In this document: positions 8,297-14,749 of the stretch, in pieces | How the letters are laid out: each line of letters begins with the position of its first letter | How positions within the stretch are numbered: position 1 is the stretch's first letter | NCBI GenBank assembly: GCA_036399835.1 | Contig: DASWMI010000067.1 | Span: 1-21,034, forward strand | Length of the DNA stretch: 21,034 bases | Source of the DNA: DASYML01 sp036399835 | GTDB lineage: Bacteria > Acidobacteriota > Blastocatellia > Pyrinomonadales > Pyrinomonadaceae | Direction of reading: 5' to 3' | The notes under the pieces: generated by a model | Told to the model about the DNA's origin: nothing | Seen by the model: only the letters and a program-made list of their open reading frames with translations | The model's database searches: none | Translations under genes and position numbers: made by a program

Positions 8297-8326
8297 GGCT
8301 TTGCATTGTAAAGCCCTTTACTTTGC
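8297..8326 (+). promoter_or_regulatory. Second copy of the operator-like element
   Basis: This region aligns without gaps to the element before the first membrane gene. Both share GCTTTGC, then four bases, TAAAG, two bases, CTT, one base, AC, three bases, GC. It contains GTAAAG-CC-CTTTAC (8308-8321), a near-perfect palindrome, and GGCTTT/AAAGCC (8297-8302 and 8310-8315). The base positions matching the TTGACA of the first site read TTTACT here, so any promoter is weaker, and I see no good -10 box. It is likely a binding site of the winged-helix protein, controlling the gene at 8396 and perhaps the CreD-like gene. Confidence 0.45.
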
Positions 8327-8395
8327 TTGAGAATTGAAGCTTGATTGATGAGGGCAATTTGTTATCCGGCACGTCTCAGACAAGAGGAGGAGCAG

Positions 8396-9247
8396 ATGAA
8401 CATGAATGTCAACCTGGATGCGGGGCTGGGAGCGATAGGCTTTCTGGCGGCATGTTTTGTCATGCTGGCCGCCCTGCTGGTCTTTGTCTACTCGCTCGTC
8501 GTTCAAGAAGCAGGGCTGGCGAAACTGGTCCTGTTGCTGGCGGCGTGTACGGGCTGTCTGTACCTGGGGCTGATGCTGGCGTTTTCTTTAAAGAGCAGCG
8601 AGCGGGTGCTGGCGCGCGGGCAGGAGAAACATTTTTGCGAGATAGATTGCCACCTCGCTTATTCCGTGATTGATGTCAGACAAGTTAAGACGCTCGGCTC
8701 GCCGCCCAACCAGGCGACGGCGCGGGGCGTCTTCAACGTCGTCACGGTGAGGGCCAGGTTCGACGAGCAGACCATCTTACCGACGCGCGGCAACGAGCCG
8801 CTTACGCCGAACAGCCGCATCCTGACGGTCTTCGACCAAGAGGGACGCACGTATGGACCGTCTGCCGAAGGCCAGCGCGCGCTGGACCAGGAAGGGGCTG
8901 GCGGCATGCCGCTCACGACGCCGCTCAGACCCGGCGAGGCTTACACCTCGACGCTGGTCTTCGATCTTCCGGCGGACGCCTCTCATCCCAAACTCTTAAT
9001 CAACGAAGGAGAGTGGATGACGCATCTCTTGATCGGCCACGAAAACAGCATCCTACATCAAAAGACGAAGTTCAGCCTGGACCAGCAACAGCAATCGGCC
9101 CTCTCTGCCAATGACAACTCAAAGTGGACGCGCCTCTTGAATGTCGCCGCCAAGGGAGAGGCCATAGCTTGCGCGGTTTCGCTTTGCGGGCGATGCCTTA
9201 ATCTCTTTCAGACTCGAAATAGTTTTGAGATGCGGCGCGTGGGCTAA
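8396..9247 (+). CDS. Two-helix membrane protein with DUF4352-like extracytoplasmic domain
   Basis: A 283-residue protein with two membrane helices (about residues 11-35 and 41-65) followed by a beta-rich domain of roughly 170 residues. The pattern LTVFDQEGRTYGPSAEGQ, then PLRPGEAYTSTLVFDLP, resembles DUF4352/telokin-like domains of bacterial envelope proteins, though I hold this loosely. The ATG at 8396 is chosen because AGGAGG (8385-8390) lies five bases ahead. An ATG at 8345 is in frame but has no such site. The last 40 residues are odd: a charged low-similarity tail with three cysteines (CAVSLCGRC), which could be an added piece or a frame-altered end. It follows the regulator's terminator and precedes the CreD-like gene by 156 bases, suggesting a shared envelope role. 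Confidence 0.75.
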   Translation: MNMNVNLDAGLGAIGFLAACFVMLAALLVFVYSLVVQEAGLAKLVLLLAACTGCLYLGLMLAFSLKSSERVLARGQEKHFCEIDCHLAYSVIDVRQVKTLGSPPNQATARGVFNVVTVRARFDEQTILPTRGNEPLTPNSRILTVFDQEGRTYGPSAEGQRALDQEGAGGMPLTTPLRPGEAYTSTLVFDLPADASHPKLLINEGEWMTHLLIGHENSILHQKTKFSLDQQQQSALSANDNSKWTRLLNVAAKGEAIACAVSLCGRCLNLFQTRNSFEMRRVG

Positions 9248-9252
9248 GCACG

Positions 9253-9323
9253 CGCGCTGACTGTGGCAAGCCACATTGCGCGTAGATGAAGAAGGGCCTC
9301 AGAATCCGTTTGCCGCAAGCGGA
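9253..9323 (+). other. Two consecutive hairpins between membrane gene and creD-like gene
   Basis: The first hairpin pairs CGCGC (9253-9257) with GCGCG (9278-9282) and TGTGGC (9262-9267) with GCCACA (9270-9275). The second pairs TCCGTTTG (9305-9312) with CAAGCGGA (9316-9323), with one G-T pair. Neither is followed by a real T-run, so they are not standard intrinsic terminators. They may stabilise the upstream mRNA end or act in partial termination between the two genes. Confidence 0.35.
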
Positions 9324-9403
9324 ATTTAAAGGGGGCGAGAGTCGCAGCCCGCTTTGATTGCCGCGAGTCTTAGTTTGAGTTAATGACAAGGAGCTAAGCA
9401 TTT

Positions 9404-10657
9404 ATGTTCAAGCGCATCACGGCCATTATCGCGATTTTCATCTGCGCCTCGGTGGCCTGGGCCATTCTCGGCGCGACGATCTTTGCGCGCACCTATTCTT
9501 CGGACGACGTGGCCGCGAGCCGCGTCGCCTCCACCTGGGGCGCGCCGCAGAATCAAAGGCCGCCGACCGCCTCCTTCCAGACGCTCGTCCCGAAGACGGA
9601 AGAGACCACGGAGAACGGCAAGAAGATCGTGCGCACCGTGCAGGAGCAGTTGACGACTACTCTGCCGCTCGACAGCAGCCGTATAGATGTCAATCTGGAG
9701 CTTGAGCACAGGCAGAAAGGGCTGCTCTGGTACAGCACCTACAAGGTTGACTTCAAAGGACTTTATACTTTTCATAACATGAGCGACAAAGAGCAGGACG
9801 TGACCTTCTCGCTCAACTTCCCGACGGCGCAGGCCATCTATGACGACCTGGTTTTCACGGTTGACGACCAGCCTTTGGCGCTGACGAGTCCGAAAAACTC
9901 CGCGAGCGGGACGGCTCGGATTGGACCAGGCAGGATTGCGACGCTGCGCGTGGGCTATCGCTCGCAGGGACTCAACGAATGGCGCTACGGCTTCGGCAGC
10001 GCGGACGTAGCGCAGGTGCGCGACTTCACGCTCAGGATGAAGACCAACTTCAGGGAGATAGATTTTCCAGACAACACTCTCTCGCCTTCAGAAAAGCGCG
10101 AGACGCCGAACGGCTGGGAGCTGGTCTGGTCCTACAAGAACCTGGTCTCCGGTTATCAGATTGCGATGGTCATGCCGGAGAAGTTGCAGCCCGGGCCGCT
10201 CGCTGGCCGGATCAGCTTCTTTGCTCCCGTCTCGCTCTTTTTCTTCTTCTTCCTGATGTTCATCATCACAACGATGCGCGGCATAGAGCTGCACCCGATG
10301 AACTATTTCTTCTTAGCCACGGCCTTCTTCGCCTTTCACCTGCTGCTGGCCTATCTGGTGGACCACGTCTCGATTCACGCGGCGTTCGCCATCTGCTCTG
10401 CCGTCTCGATTTTTCTCGTCATCAGCTACTTGCGCCTCGTCGTCGGAATCAGCTTTGCGAGCGGAGAAGCGGCGCTCGCGCAGTTTATCTATCTGGTGAT
10501 GTTCTCCTACGCCTTCTTCCTCAAGGGCTTTACGGGGCTGGCGATTACCATCGGCTCGATCATCACGCTGTTTGTCGTGATGCAGCTCACGGGGCGCATA
10601 CGCTGGGCCGAAAAGTTTGCGGCGAAACCGGACCAGCCCGCAGCCGAACATATCTAG
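9404..10657 (+). CDS. creD: CreD-like inner-membrane protein
   Basis: A 417-residue protein with the CreD (cell envelope integrity) topology. There is one N-terminal helix (residues about 4-27), a large extracytoplasmic domain to about residue 265 (containing KGLLWYSTYKVDFKGLYTF, the equivalent of the RGIYxVPVY segment of CreD), then five to six helices to about residue 398. The membrane part holds the family-like motif GIELHPMNYFFLATAFFAFHL near residues 290-310. CreD is known from the CreBC regulon of gammaproteobacteria and affects envelope stability and beta-lactam tolerance. Here no CreBC two-component pair is visible and a winged-helix regulator stands nearby instead. The ATG has AAGGAG (9388-9393) ten bases ahead. 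It is somewhat divergent, so 'CreD family' is safer than orthology. Confidence 0.82.
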   Translation: MFKRITAIIAIFICASVAWAILGATIFARTYSSDDVAASRVASTWGAPQNQRPPTASFQTLVPKTEETTENGKKIVRTVQEQLTTTLPLDSSRIDVNLELEHRQKGLLWYSTYKVDFKGLYTFHNMSDKEQDVTFSLNFPTAQAIYDDLVFTVDDQPLALTSPKNSASGTARIGPGRIATLRVGYRSQGLNEWRYGFGSADVAQVRDFTLRMKTNFREIDFPDNTLSPSEKRETPNGWELVWSYKNLVSGYQIAMVMPEKLQPGPLAGRISFFAPVSLFFFFFLMFIITTMRGIELHPMNYFFLATAFFAFHLLLAYLVDHVSIHAAFAICSAVSIFLVISYLRLVVGISFASGEAALAQFIYLVMFSYAFFLKGFTGLAITIGSIITLFVVMQLTGRIRWAEKFAAKPDQPAAEHI

Positions 10658-10677
10658 CCGCCGCCTCTCATGCTCGC

Positions 10678-10691
10678 TCGAAAATTTTCGA
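10678..10691. promoter_or_regulatory. 14-base perfect palindrome before the flavoprotein gene
   Basis: TCGAAAATTTTCGA is a perfect palindrome in the 51-base gap between the CreD-like and flavoprotein genes, ending two bases before the ribosome binding site GAGGTG (10693-10698). It could be a repressor site or a weak bidirectional stem. No T-run follows that would make it a terminator. No regulator can be assigned. Confidence 0.35.
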
Positions 10692-10708
10692 TGAGGTGTG
10701 ATTGATAA

Positions 10709-11872
10709 ATGGAACGCTATGACGTTGTATTGATAGGCGCGGGTCTGGCAGGGTTGCAGTGTGCGCGGCTTTTGGCCCAAAGCGGCGTCCGTGTGTTGCT
10801 CGCGGATTGCAAACGGTCGCTCGCGGATTCCGTGCACACGACGGGCATCTTCGTGCGCCGCACATTGGAAGACTTTCAGTTGCCGGAAGATTGTCTTGGC
10901 CCAGCGGTGCGGCACGTCACGCTCTACTCGCCGCGACGCAGAAGCCTCATGCTCGAAAGCCCGCACGCGGAGTTTCGCGTCGGGCGTATGGGCCGTCTCT
11001 ACCAGCGTTTTCTGGATGAGTGCCTGGAGAGCGGCGCGAGTTGGAGGCCGTCTACGCGTTATGCCGGATACGAAGCCTTGAAGGATGAATTGACGGTCAG
11101 GCTGGAGAGCAGGGGGCAGGTCCATAGAGTTCGTGCGCGTTATCTGGTCGGGGCCGACGGCGCGCAATCGCGCGTCGGGCGTGACCTCGGGCTGGACCAG
11201 AATCGTGAATGGATTGTCGGGGTCGAAGAGGTCTGGCGCGATATGCCGCTCGCAGGGCCTCCGCGTTTCCATTGTTTTCTTGACCCACGGCTTGCGCCCG
11301 GTTATCTCGCCTGGGTGGTCCACGACGGGATGGAAATGCATCTCGGGGTCGGCGGATACGCCGCGCAGTTTGACCCGCTCTCGGCGCTGGAAAAATTTCG
11401 TGCGAGCGTGAAGGGGATTGTTGATTTGAGCAGGGGCAGGCAGATTGAGCGTCGAGGCGGGCGTATCCCTGTTGGCGGCGTGCTGCGGCGTATAGGAAGC
11501 CGACGAGGGTTGCTGGTTGGCGATGCGGCGGGCGCTGTCTCGCCACTGACGGCGGGCGGCCTGGACCCCTGCATGCGTCTCTCGCAACTGGCGGCGCGCG
11601 TCATCACGGATTATCTGGCGACCGATGATACATCCAGACTGGCGGCCTATTCGGGCGAACTCTTTCGCGCGCGTTTTGTCTCGCGGCTCTGGATGCGCAG
11701 ACTGATGGCAGGAGTGCGTCAGCCGCTGGCGCTTGAGCTGGCCTGCGCCCTCATGCGTTTGCCCTTATGCAGCTCGCTTGCCAGTCACATCTTCTTCGGT
11801 CGCGGCTCGTTTCCAGATGTTGAGACAAGCGCCTCTCCCAGTCTGGCTGTGAGCAAAGCGCCGCTTTCCTGA
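10709..11872 (+). CDS. FAD-dependent oxidoreductase, geranylgeranyl-reductase-like
   Basis: A 387-residue flavoprotein of the PHBH fold. The N-terminal Rossmann motif GAGLAG is at residues 10-15. The DG motif GADGAQSRVG (Asp150) and the GD motif LLVGDAAGAVSPLTAGG (Asp272) bind FAD. APGYLAWVVHDG around residues 194-205 corresponds to the YxWxFP substrate-side signature of the geranylgeranyl reductase family, with the terminal FP replaced. The length and lack of a separate C-terminal domain fit a small reductase or hydroxylase acting on a polyprenyl or other hydrophobic substrate. Which substrate is unknown, and no isoprenoid, chlorophyll or polyketide gene stands nearby. The ribosome binding site GAGGTG lies ten bases before the ATG. 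A palindrome precedes it, suggesting its own control. Confidence 0.85.
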   Translation: MERYDVVLIGAGLAGLQCARLLAQSGVRVLLADCKRSLADSVHTTGIFVRRTLEDFQLPEDCLGPAVRHVTLYSPRRRSLMLESPHAEFRVGRMGRLYQRFLDECLESGASWRPSTRYAGYEALKDELTVRLESRGQVHRVRARYLVGADGAQSRVGRDLGLDQNREWIVGVEEVWRDMPLAGPPRFHCFLDPRLAPGYLAWVVHDGMEMHLGVGGYAAQFDPLSALEKFRASVKGIVDLSRGRQIERRGGRIPVGGVLRRIGSRRGLLVGDAAGAVSPLTAGGLDPCMRLSQLAARVITDYLATDDTSRLAAYSGELFRARFVSRLWMRRLMAGVRQPLALELACALMRLPLCSSLASHIFFGRGSFPDVETSASPSLAVSKAPLS

Positions 11873-11967
11873 TTTCAAGAGGATAGCGGCCCATACGTTG
11901 TCCTCTGCCATAGCTCTGGCCTCTTCGTCTTAGTCCTCGCGGAACATTTCGGTCCATTCCTTTGTCT

Positions 11968-11984
11968 AAAGTTGAGTAAACTTT
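11968..11984. promoter_or_regulatory. Inverted repeat before the first permease gene
   Basis: AAAGTT (11968-11973) and AACTTT (11979-11984) are perfect inverted arms around GAGTA, ending nine bases before the ATG at 11994. The position fits an operator or a promoter-overlapping regulator site. It shares the AAAGT/ACTTT flavour of the two elements in the CreD-like cluster, but the spacing differs, so I do not call it the same site. Confidence 0.35.
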
Positions 11985-11993
11985 TAGCTACGC

Positions 11994-13295
11994 ATGGTCG
12001 TACAAGCGTCTGGTCAAGACCGTTTCGCCAATCATTCGGGTTCTATGCGCACACTTTATTCCTTCTATATAGATGCCGCCAGGATTGCCTTGCAGTCCAT
12101 CTTTGCTCATAAACTGCGGGCCTTTTTGACGCTCATCGGCATCATTATCGGCGTGGCCTCTGTCGTCGTGGTCGGCGCTTCAATCAGCGGGCTGAATACT
12201 TATGTGACGGATAAGCTGGCGAAAGTGCTCGGCGCTAATCACTTCATGATCGCTCGGCTAGCCTCTTCGGGCCGCCTCTCGGATGAGGAATTCGAGCGGC
12301 GCAATCGTCGTAACAAGCGGCTCAAATGGGAGGATTACGAATGGGTGCGGGACCATTGCGCGTCCTGCGCGGAAGTGGGCGCGCAACAGGCAGCGCAGGT
12401 GGACCTCAAACAGGAGAGCGTGGAGTTTCCGGGCTGTCTGGTCTTCGGCTCGACCTCGAACATGGTTGTCATCGAAGATAAAGACATCGCCGAAGGAAGA
12501 TTTCTGACGACGGACGAGGTCCAGCGCTCCGCGACGGTCGTCGTGCTCGGCAGCGATATTAAGGACAAATTCTTTCCGAACACGACTGCCATCGGCAAGA
12601 CGCTCAAGATTCGCGGCGTCCCAATGACCGTCATCGGCGTAGAAGAAAAACGCGGCGCGTTCTTTGGCGATTCCTTCGACCGCCATGTCTATATTCCCGT
12701 CACAACGCACATGCAAATCTTCGGTCGCGGGCGCGACGGGATTCAGATTCACGGCAAGGCTACGACCCGCGACAGCTTCAAGTCTGTCATCGAAGATGCG
12801 CGAACGACGCTGCGCAACAAGCACAAGCTGAAGGGCAATGAAGAGGACGATTTTAGCCTCGTCAACGTGGAGGAGTTGAACAACCAGATAGACCAGTTCA
12901 CGGGCAGCATAGCGATGGTCGTCGTGCCCATCACGCTCATCACGCTGGTCGTCGGCGGCATCGTCGTGATGAATATCATGCTCGTCTCCGTCACCGAAAG
13001 GACTTTTGAAGTGGGCTTGCGCAAGGCCATCGGTGCGACGCGAAAGCAGATACTGATGCAGTTTCTGATTGAGTCCGCGCTGCTCTGTCTGATGGGAGGC
13101 GTGCTCGGGTTGCTGCTCGCGGCGGGCGTCGCGTGGCTGATTACGACGATGGCGGGCATTACGATGACGATCACCATCGGGTATATCCTGCTGGCGGTTA
13201 TCGTCTCAAGCCTTATCGGGATGATCGCCGGAATCTACCCGGCCTTCAAGGCCGCGCGGCTAGACCCGATTATCGCGCTGGCTAAGGCTACATAA
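11994..13295 (+). CDS. MacB/FtsX-type ABC transporter permease, first of a tandem pair
   Basis: A 433-residue permease of the MacB branch of type VII ABC transporters, which use mechanotransmission to move peptides, antibiotics or lipoproteins across the periplasm instead of transporting through the membrane. An N-terminal helix (about 40-62, LRAFLTLIGIIIGVASVVVVG) is followed by a MacB periplasmic core of about 240 residues. The FtsX part has three helices and the signature VVMNIMLVSVTERTFEVGLRK. There is no ATP-binding domain, so it needs a separate MacB-like ATPase, and none is encoded here. The start is uncertain: ATG 11994 or ATG 12045 (residue 18), neither with a good ribosome binding site. 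A basic loop at residues 97-112 (EFERRNRRNKRLKWED) is unusual for this region. Confidence 0.88.
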   Translation: MVVQASGQDRFANHSGSMRTLYSFYIDAARIALQSIFAHKLRAFLTLIGIIIGVASVVVVGASISGLNTYVTDKLAKVLGANHFMIARLASSGRLSDEEFERRNRRNKRLKWEDYEWVRDHCASCAEVGAQQAAQVDLKQESVEFPGCLVFGSTSNMVVIEDKDIAEGRFLTTDEVQRSATVVVLGSDIKDKFFPNTTAIGKTLKIRGVPMTVIGVEEKRGAFFGDSFDRHVYIPVTTHMQIFGRGRDGIQIHGKATTRDSFKSVIEDARTTLRNKHKLKGNEEDDFSLVNVEELNNQIDQFTGSIAMVVVPITLITLVVGGIVVMNIMLVSVTERTFEVGLRKAIGATRKQILMQFLIESALLCLMGGVLGLLLAAGVAWLITTMAGITMTITIGYILLAVIVSSLIGMIAGIYPAFKAARLDPIIALAKAT

Positions 13296-13302
13296 AAAGA
13301 GT

Positions 13303-13341
13303 GATGAGCGATGAGATAAACGCACTCTCTGATCGCTCATC
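13303..13341. repeat. Hairpin between the two permease genes
   Basis: GATGAGCGAT (13303-13312) and ATCGCTCATC (13332-13341) form a perfect 10-base stem with a 19-base loop in the 72-base gap between the permease genes. The left arm sits inside the tandem-like run GATGAGCGATGAG. There is no T-run, so it is more likely an mRNA-stabilising or attenuating stem, or a small repeat element, than a terminator. Both permeases could still be co-transcribed. Confidence 0.5.
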
Positions 13342-13367
13342 GGTTATCATTTGTTCGAGGGATAATC

Positions 13368-14633
13368 GTGAGGCTTCCGGGGTTCATTCCTAAAGAGATG
13401 TTGCTGATGGCGTTCGACAGCGTGCGCGCGCACAAGTTCAGGAGTTTCCTGACCGTGCTCGGCATCGTCATCGGCGTCATGACGGCGATCACGATTGCCT
13501 CTATCCTGACGGGCCTGCGTCAGAGCATCGTCGCCATCATCGAAGAGTACGGGACAAACAACATCTACGCGTTTCATCTTTCAACTGGACCACGCACCAG
13601 CGAGGACCGCTCGGAAAGGACCAGAAAGCCGCTCACAGTGGATGACGCCGAAGCGATTAAGGCGCAGGCCCCTGCGGTCCAGGATGTCGCGCATGTCGCT
13701 CCGAACGTGGGCTATTCCGGCGGCCCGTTCGACGACAACATTACTTACCAGGGCAAAAATTACAGGTGGGGCAATACGCAGGGAGTCTCTGCCAACTATG
13801 CCGACATTACCAACATCACTCTGCGCGAAGGCCGCTTTATCACGGATGCGGACGACCAGCAGCGGCGCAACGTGATGGTCATCGGCGTCAACGCCGCCGA
13901 GGCTCTCTTCCCGAACGAGAATAATATCGTCGGTACTGAAGTCAAGATGGGCGGCATTACATTCGAGATCGTCGGTCTGCTGGAAAAGCGTAAGGCCGGA
14001 TTCTTCGGAGAGAATGAAGAGGATAACGCGGTCTTTATTCCTTATCGCACGGCGCAGAAGGTCGCTCCGGCTCGCGGCTGGATGCTGATGGTCATACGCG
14101 CACGCTCAGGGCTGGTGACGGAGGCTCTGCAACAGTCGGAAGAAATCCTGCGCCGTCGTCGCGGACTCTCTTTCAGCCAGCCAAACAACTTCGACATCAA
14201 GACCGCAGACAAGTTTATCGAACAGTTCGACAGCATCACGGCGATGGTCGGGCTGATTGCCATCGCCATCTCAAGCCTGGGCCTGCTGGTGGGCGGCATC
14301 GGCGTGATGAACATCATGCTCGTCTCCGTCACCGAGAGGACCAAAGAGATCGGCATCCGCAAGGCCATCGGCGCACGCCGACGCGACATCGTTAGTCAAT
14401 TTCTCTTTGAAGCGATGACGCTCACTTTCCTCGGCGGCGTGCTCGGCGTCGTGCTCGCGGTCGGCATCAGCAAGATTATCATGCTGCTGGTGCCTTCGCT
14501 TCCGGCGACGATTCCGCTCTGGGCCGTCATCACGGGCCTCAGCGTCTCGGTCGGCGTCGGCCTCATCTTCGGCGTCTGGCCCGCACGCAAAGCCTCTCGC
14601 CTCGACCCGATTGAATGTTTGAGATACGAGTAA
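13368..14633 (+). CDS. MacB/FtsX-type ABC transporter permease, second of the pair
   Basis: A 421-residue paralogue of the preceding permease with the same plan: an N-terminal helix (about 22-46, FRSFLTVLGIVIGVMTAITIAS), a MacB periplasmic core, and three C-terminal helices with GVMNIMLVSVTERTKEIGIRKAIGA. This second copy is closer to the canonical MacB/YknZ signature than the first, which has TFEVGLRK at the same place. The start is a GTG with GAGGGA seven bases ahead. An in-frame ATG at 13398 lacks one. The tandem unlike permeases suggest a heterodimer that shares an ATPase and perhaps an adaptor encoded elsewhere. A regulator is not visible next to them. Confidence 0.9.
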   Translation: MRLPGFIPKEMLLMAFDSVRAHKFRSFLTVLGIVIGVMTAITIASILTGLRQSIVAIIEEYGTNNIYAFHLSTGPRTSEDRSERTRKPLTVDDAEAIKAQAPAVQDVAHVAPNVGYSGGPFDDNITYQGKNYRWGNTQGVSANYADITNITLREGRFITDADDQQRRNVMVIGVNAAEALFPNENNIVGTEVKMGGITFEIVGLLEKRKAGFFGENEEDNAVFIPYRTAQKVAPARGWMLMVIRARSGLVTEALQQSEEILRRRRGLSFSQPNNFDIKTADKFIEQFDSITAMVGLIAIAISSLGLLVGGIGVMNIMLVSVTERTKEIGIRKAIGARRRDIVSQFLFEAMTLTFLGGVLGVVLAVGISKIIMLLVPSLPATIPLWAVITGLSVSVGVGLIFGVWPARKASRLDPIECLRYE

Positions 14634-14642
14634 ACGCTTGAA

Positions 14643-14696
14643 TCGTCAATCGTCAAGAGAGAAAATCAACTTCGATTGATGATTGACGATTGACGA
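14643..14696. repeat. 14-base inverted repeat built of tandem 7-mers
   Basis: TCGTCAATCGTCAA (14643-14656) and TTGACGATTGACGA (14683-14696) are perfect inverted arms around a 26-base loop. Each arm is itself a doubled 7-mer (TCGTCAA or TTGACGA), and the right side extends into GATTGATGATTGACG. It follows the second permease stop by nine bases. It may end the permease transcript or be a dispersed repeat of the genome. No T-run follows. Confidence 0.6.
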
Positions 14697-14718
14697 AGGA
14701 TAAGCTTCTCATTATCTG
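14690..14718 (+). promoter_or_regulatory. Possible promoter for the recombinase gene
   Basis: TTGACG (14690-14695) and TATCTG (14713-14718) are 17 bases apart, 31 bases before the chosen recombinase ATG. The -35 box is five of six to consensus and lies in the right arm of the inverted repeat. The -10 box matches poorly. It is offered as a weak candidate only. Confidence 0.25.
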
Positions 14719-14749
14719 CTTGCAGATTGGCTGGACCAGATGGACGAAG

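Noticed and set aside
10313..11587. 424-codon minus-strand frame across the CreD-like and flavoprotein genes
   Set aside because: It overlaps two well-supported genes and shows no motif or start signal.
14690..14749. TTG-initiated N-terminal extension of the Xer recombinase
   Set aside because: It would start inside the inverted repeat and add a non-conserved 20-residue leader. ATG 14750 gives the standard Xer N-terminus.
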